Source of the DNA: an uncultured bacterium
GTDB taxonomy: Bacteria > Planctomycetota > Phycisphaerae > Phycisphaerales > SM1A02
DNA length: 7,773 nt
Direction: 5' to 3'
Assembly: GCA_903938205.1 (NCBI GenBank)
Contig: CAJACJ010000064.1
Location: 1-7,773 of the forward strand
The position numbers and the translations under genes were made by a program. The notes beneath the pieces were generated by a model, which saw only the letters and a program-made list of their open reading frames with translations, did not search any database and was not told the DNA's origin. Position 1 is the stretch's first letter, and each line of letters starts with the position of its first letter. Below, piece after piece: positions 6,285-7,773 of the stretch.

Positions 6285-6511
6285 GCGTTGAAGGTGGGCG
6301 ACAACGTTTGTATGGCGCGCTGAAAGAATTCCGCACAAAGTGGGCGGAATCTCAAAGTCAGTGGAATGATCAAGCGTCACAGATGTTGCAAAAAAAATAT
6401 GTGCAGCCACTTGAAGATGGTGGAAAATCAGCTTTGCAAGCCATGGAAGTCATGCGTGATTTGATCGCGCGCATCCGCAGCGAATGCAATGATCCAAATT
6501 CAATTCAATAG
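6281..6511 (+). CDS. Second small WXG-like helical protein
   Basis: This 76-residue protein is probably a helical hairpin: helix about 4-27, then QWNDQAS (residues 27-33), then a helix that breaks at the Pro43 to Gly48 region and resumes to about residue 68. The W28-N-D30-Q31 turn resembles the W-R-D-Q turn of the first small protein of the cluster, which suggests that the two are divergent paralogues or dimer partners in the manner of ESAT-6/CFP-10. No signal peptide or membrane segment is present. Translation is probably coupled to the upstream gene by a four-base ATGA overlap; GGGAG (6268-6272) lies eight bases before the start. It is short for the WXG100 family (about 100 residues), so formal membership is uncertain. 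Confidence 0.7.
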   Translation: MSVEGGRQRLYGALKEFRTKWAESQSQWNDQASQMLQKKYVQPLEDGGKSALQAMEVMRDLIARIRSECNDPNSIQ

Positions 6512-6569
6512 GCGTGCATGATCTCATATCAATCCACTTGTACGATAGAAAGCAGTGAGCAACTCCAAC

Positions 6570-7773
6570 ATGGACTCTGAAATTCCAGACCCTCTTGAGG
6601 AGTGTGGCGCACGTTGGAAATCGTTGCGCAACGCGTGCCAAGCCCACGCGCAGGCGCTAGAACTTTCCCAAACAGAAATTCACGCCATGCGTCAAGCGGA
6701 ATTGTCCCGCCATCAAATGGAAATGAATCGCATTGAAAGCGAGCGGGAAAACTACTCCGCTCAATGTGAACGCATTCTCAAACACGCACAAGATCAAGCA
6801 GTGGCGACGGCGGAGTTGGAGCTTCGCAACGCAGAGGATCAGGCGCGAGTTCAACAGGAGGAAATTCAAAATAAATTCAAGGACAACTCCCAATCCGCCA
6901 AGCAGCATTTGGAGGAAGCGATTTGGATGGCTGACAGCGTGTTGGAAACTGGAGAATCCGCTCCGCGGGTTGAATTTGAGGAGGCGCGAACTCGGATTGC
7001 GCAAATGCAAATCACGCTCAATGAATCCTTTGAAGCGGCTTGTTTCCAATTGAAACGATATCGCCAGTCGCAACCGGCTCCGCAACCCATTGATCGCAAT
7101 TTGTCTCCAAAGGCTTGTGAAGGAATCTTGTCAATGCAGGCGGCCGTAGCCATGGATTCATTGGCGCGATTTCGTAAATTAAAATTGGCAGGTTTATTTC
7201 GTGGGCCCATCTTGCTTGTTCCTTCCATCATGGTCACCGGAACACTGACGGGTGTTGCCGCGCTTGCGGGCATTCGAGGCAACGCGCTTGTGGCCGCAGT
7301 TGGGGCGGGAATTCTATTGAGCGCGGTTGGAATCATGGTGTTGTGGCTTCTTGCCCGCAAGCAAGTGCACCATGCATGGATTCCAATTTCCAAAGCGCAC
7401 CAAGTTGGTCTTCTTGCGGGTGAGATTGCAATGCAAGCCGCTGTCGAACATCGGCGAGCCACAACCGCCGCGGCCATTGCCACACGCGATCACGAAGTCA
7501 AAGTGGCCAAGGCAAAATGGGCGCCTATTTTAGATGATTTACTCGCCAAAAGTCGCGTGATTCTTGAGGAAGTCAAGCAGGCGCGAAATACAAAAAAAAT
7601 TGAAATTGAAAATAGACAAACAAATCAATTGCAGCGCGCACTTGAAGTGGCGCAAGCCACTCGCCAACAGGTGACTCGTGCGGCAGAGTCCGCCGAAGCG
7701 CTTGAGAAAAAAACAACCCTTGAAAATAAAAGCAAATGCGACGCTCTCGAAAAAGCGCGCGCAAATGATCGAC
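6570..7773 (+). CDS. Coiled-coil membrane protein, likely N-terminus of a type VII-like FtsK/SpoIIIE ATPase (incomplete)
   Basis: The frame is open for 401 codons to the right edge, so only the N-terminus is seen. Residues 1-165 are charged and helical, with a strong coiled coil about 28-118. Two adjacent hydrophobic segments follow (about 212-234 and 238-262), separated by IRGN and ended by ARKQ: a membrane hairpin. From about 290 to 401 a second coiled coil, rich in Ala, Glu, Lys and Gln, runs off the window. No Walker motif lies in the window. The order coiled coil, two-helix hairpin, coiled coil, located directly after WXG-like genes, matches my recollection of planctomycete FtsK/SpoIIIE proteins analogous to EccC/EssC, the motor of type VII secretion. 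ATG 6570 is chosen; GTG 6555 in frame is an alternative, just after a TAG at 6546. It could be another coiled-coil membrane protein; the ATPase identity is inference. Confidence 0.7.
   Translation, partial: MDSEIPDPLEECGARWKSLRNACQAHAQALELSQTEIHAMRQAELSRHQMEMNRIESERENYSAQCERILKHAQDQAVATAELELRNAEDQARVQQEEIQNKFKDNSQSAKQHLEEAIWMADSVLETGESAPRVEFEEARTRIAQMQITLNESFEAACFQLKRYRQSQPAPQPIDRNLSPKACEGILSMQAAVAMDSLARFRKLKLAGLFRGPILLVPSIMVTGTLTGVAALAGIRGNALVAAVGAGILLSAVGIMVLWLLARKQVHHAWIPISKAHQVGLLAGEIAMQAAVEHRRATTAAAIATRDHEVKVAKAKWAPILDDLLAKSRVILEEVKQARNTKKIEIENRQTNQLQRALEVAQATRQQVTRAAESAEALEKKTTLENKSKCDALEKARANDR

Noticed and set aside
6866..7483. A 205-codon open frame on the minus strand inside the last gene
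   Set aside because: It is antisense to the coiled-coil and membrane-hairpin coding region, and its Cys- and Arg-rich product shows no coherent domain.

Overview
The window looks like a bacterial chromosome segment of moderate GC content with a marked preference for GCG and GCC codons. The best guess is a member of the Planctomycetota. The guess rests mainly on the last four genes: a small WXG100-like protein, a 209-residue helical partner, a second small WXG-like protein and a large coiled-coil membrane protein. From memory this set resembles loci common in that phylum. No rRNA, tRNA, CRISPR array or insertion sequence is visible.

Layout. (1) Bases 2-856, minus strand: an anhydro-N-acetylmuramic acid kinase (anmK), cut off by the left edge of the window. 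(2) Bases 925-1902, plus strand and divergent from anmK: a complete UDP-glucuronate decarboxylase (NAD-dependent, SDR fold), which supplies UDP-xylose for surface polysaccharide. (3) Bases 1903-2230: a non-coding stretch with several small dyads and a plausible recA promoter. (4) Bases 2231-3568, plus strand: recA with an extra 100-residue low-complexity N-terminus. (5) Bases 3569-3760: a structured 3' region ending in a clear intrinsic terminator. (6) Bases 3878-5320, minus strand: a complete aldehyde dehydrogenase of the succinate-semialdehyde (GabD) type, convergent with recA. (7) Bases 5358-7773, plus strand: a four-gene cluster divergent from gabD that runs off the right edge.

The left two thirds holds unrelated housekeeping and metabolic genes: cell-wall recycling, nucleotide-sugar synthesis, homologous recombination and aldehyde oxidation. 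The right third is the accessory-looking part. Its gene order (small WXG-like protein, helical protein, second small WXG-like protein, membrane protein with a two-helix hairpin between coiled coils) suggests a type VII secretion-like system in which the last gene would be the N-terminus of an FtsK/SpoIIIE-type ATPase. No ATPase motif falls inside the window, so this assignment is inference.

The points most worth a second look are the WXG-like cluster (both small proteins carry W-x-D-Q at the helical turn instead of W-x-G), the RecA extension with two plausible starts, the dyad-rich recA promoter region, the folded recA 3' region, and the eroded DxGPGN motif of AnmK.
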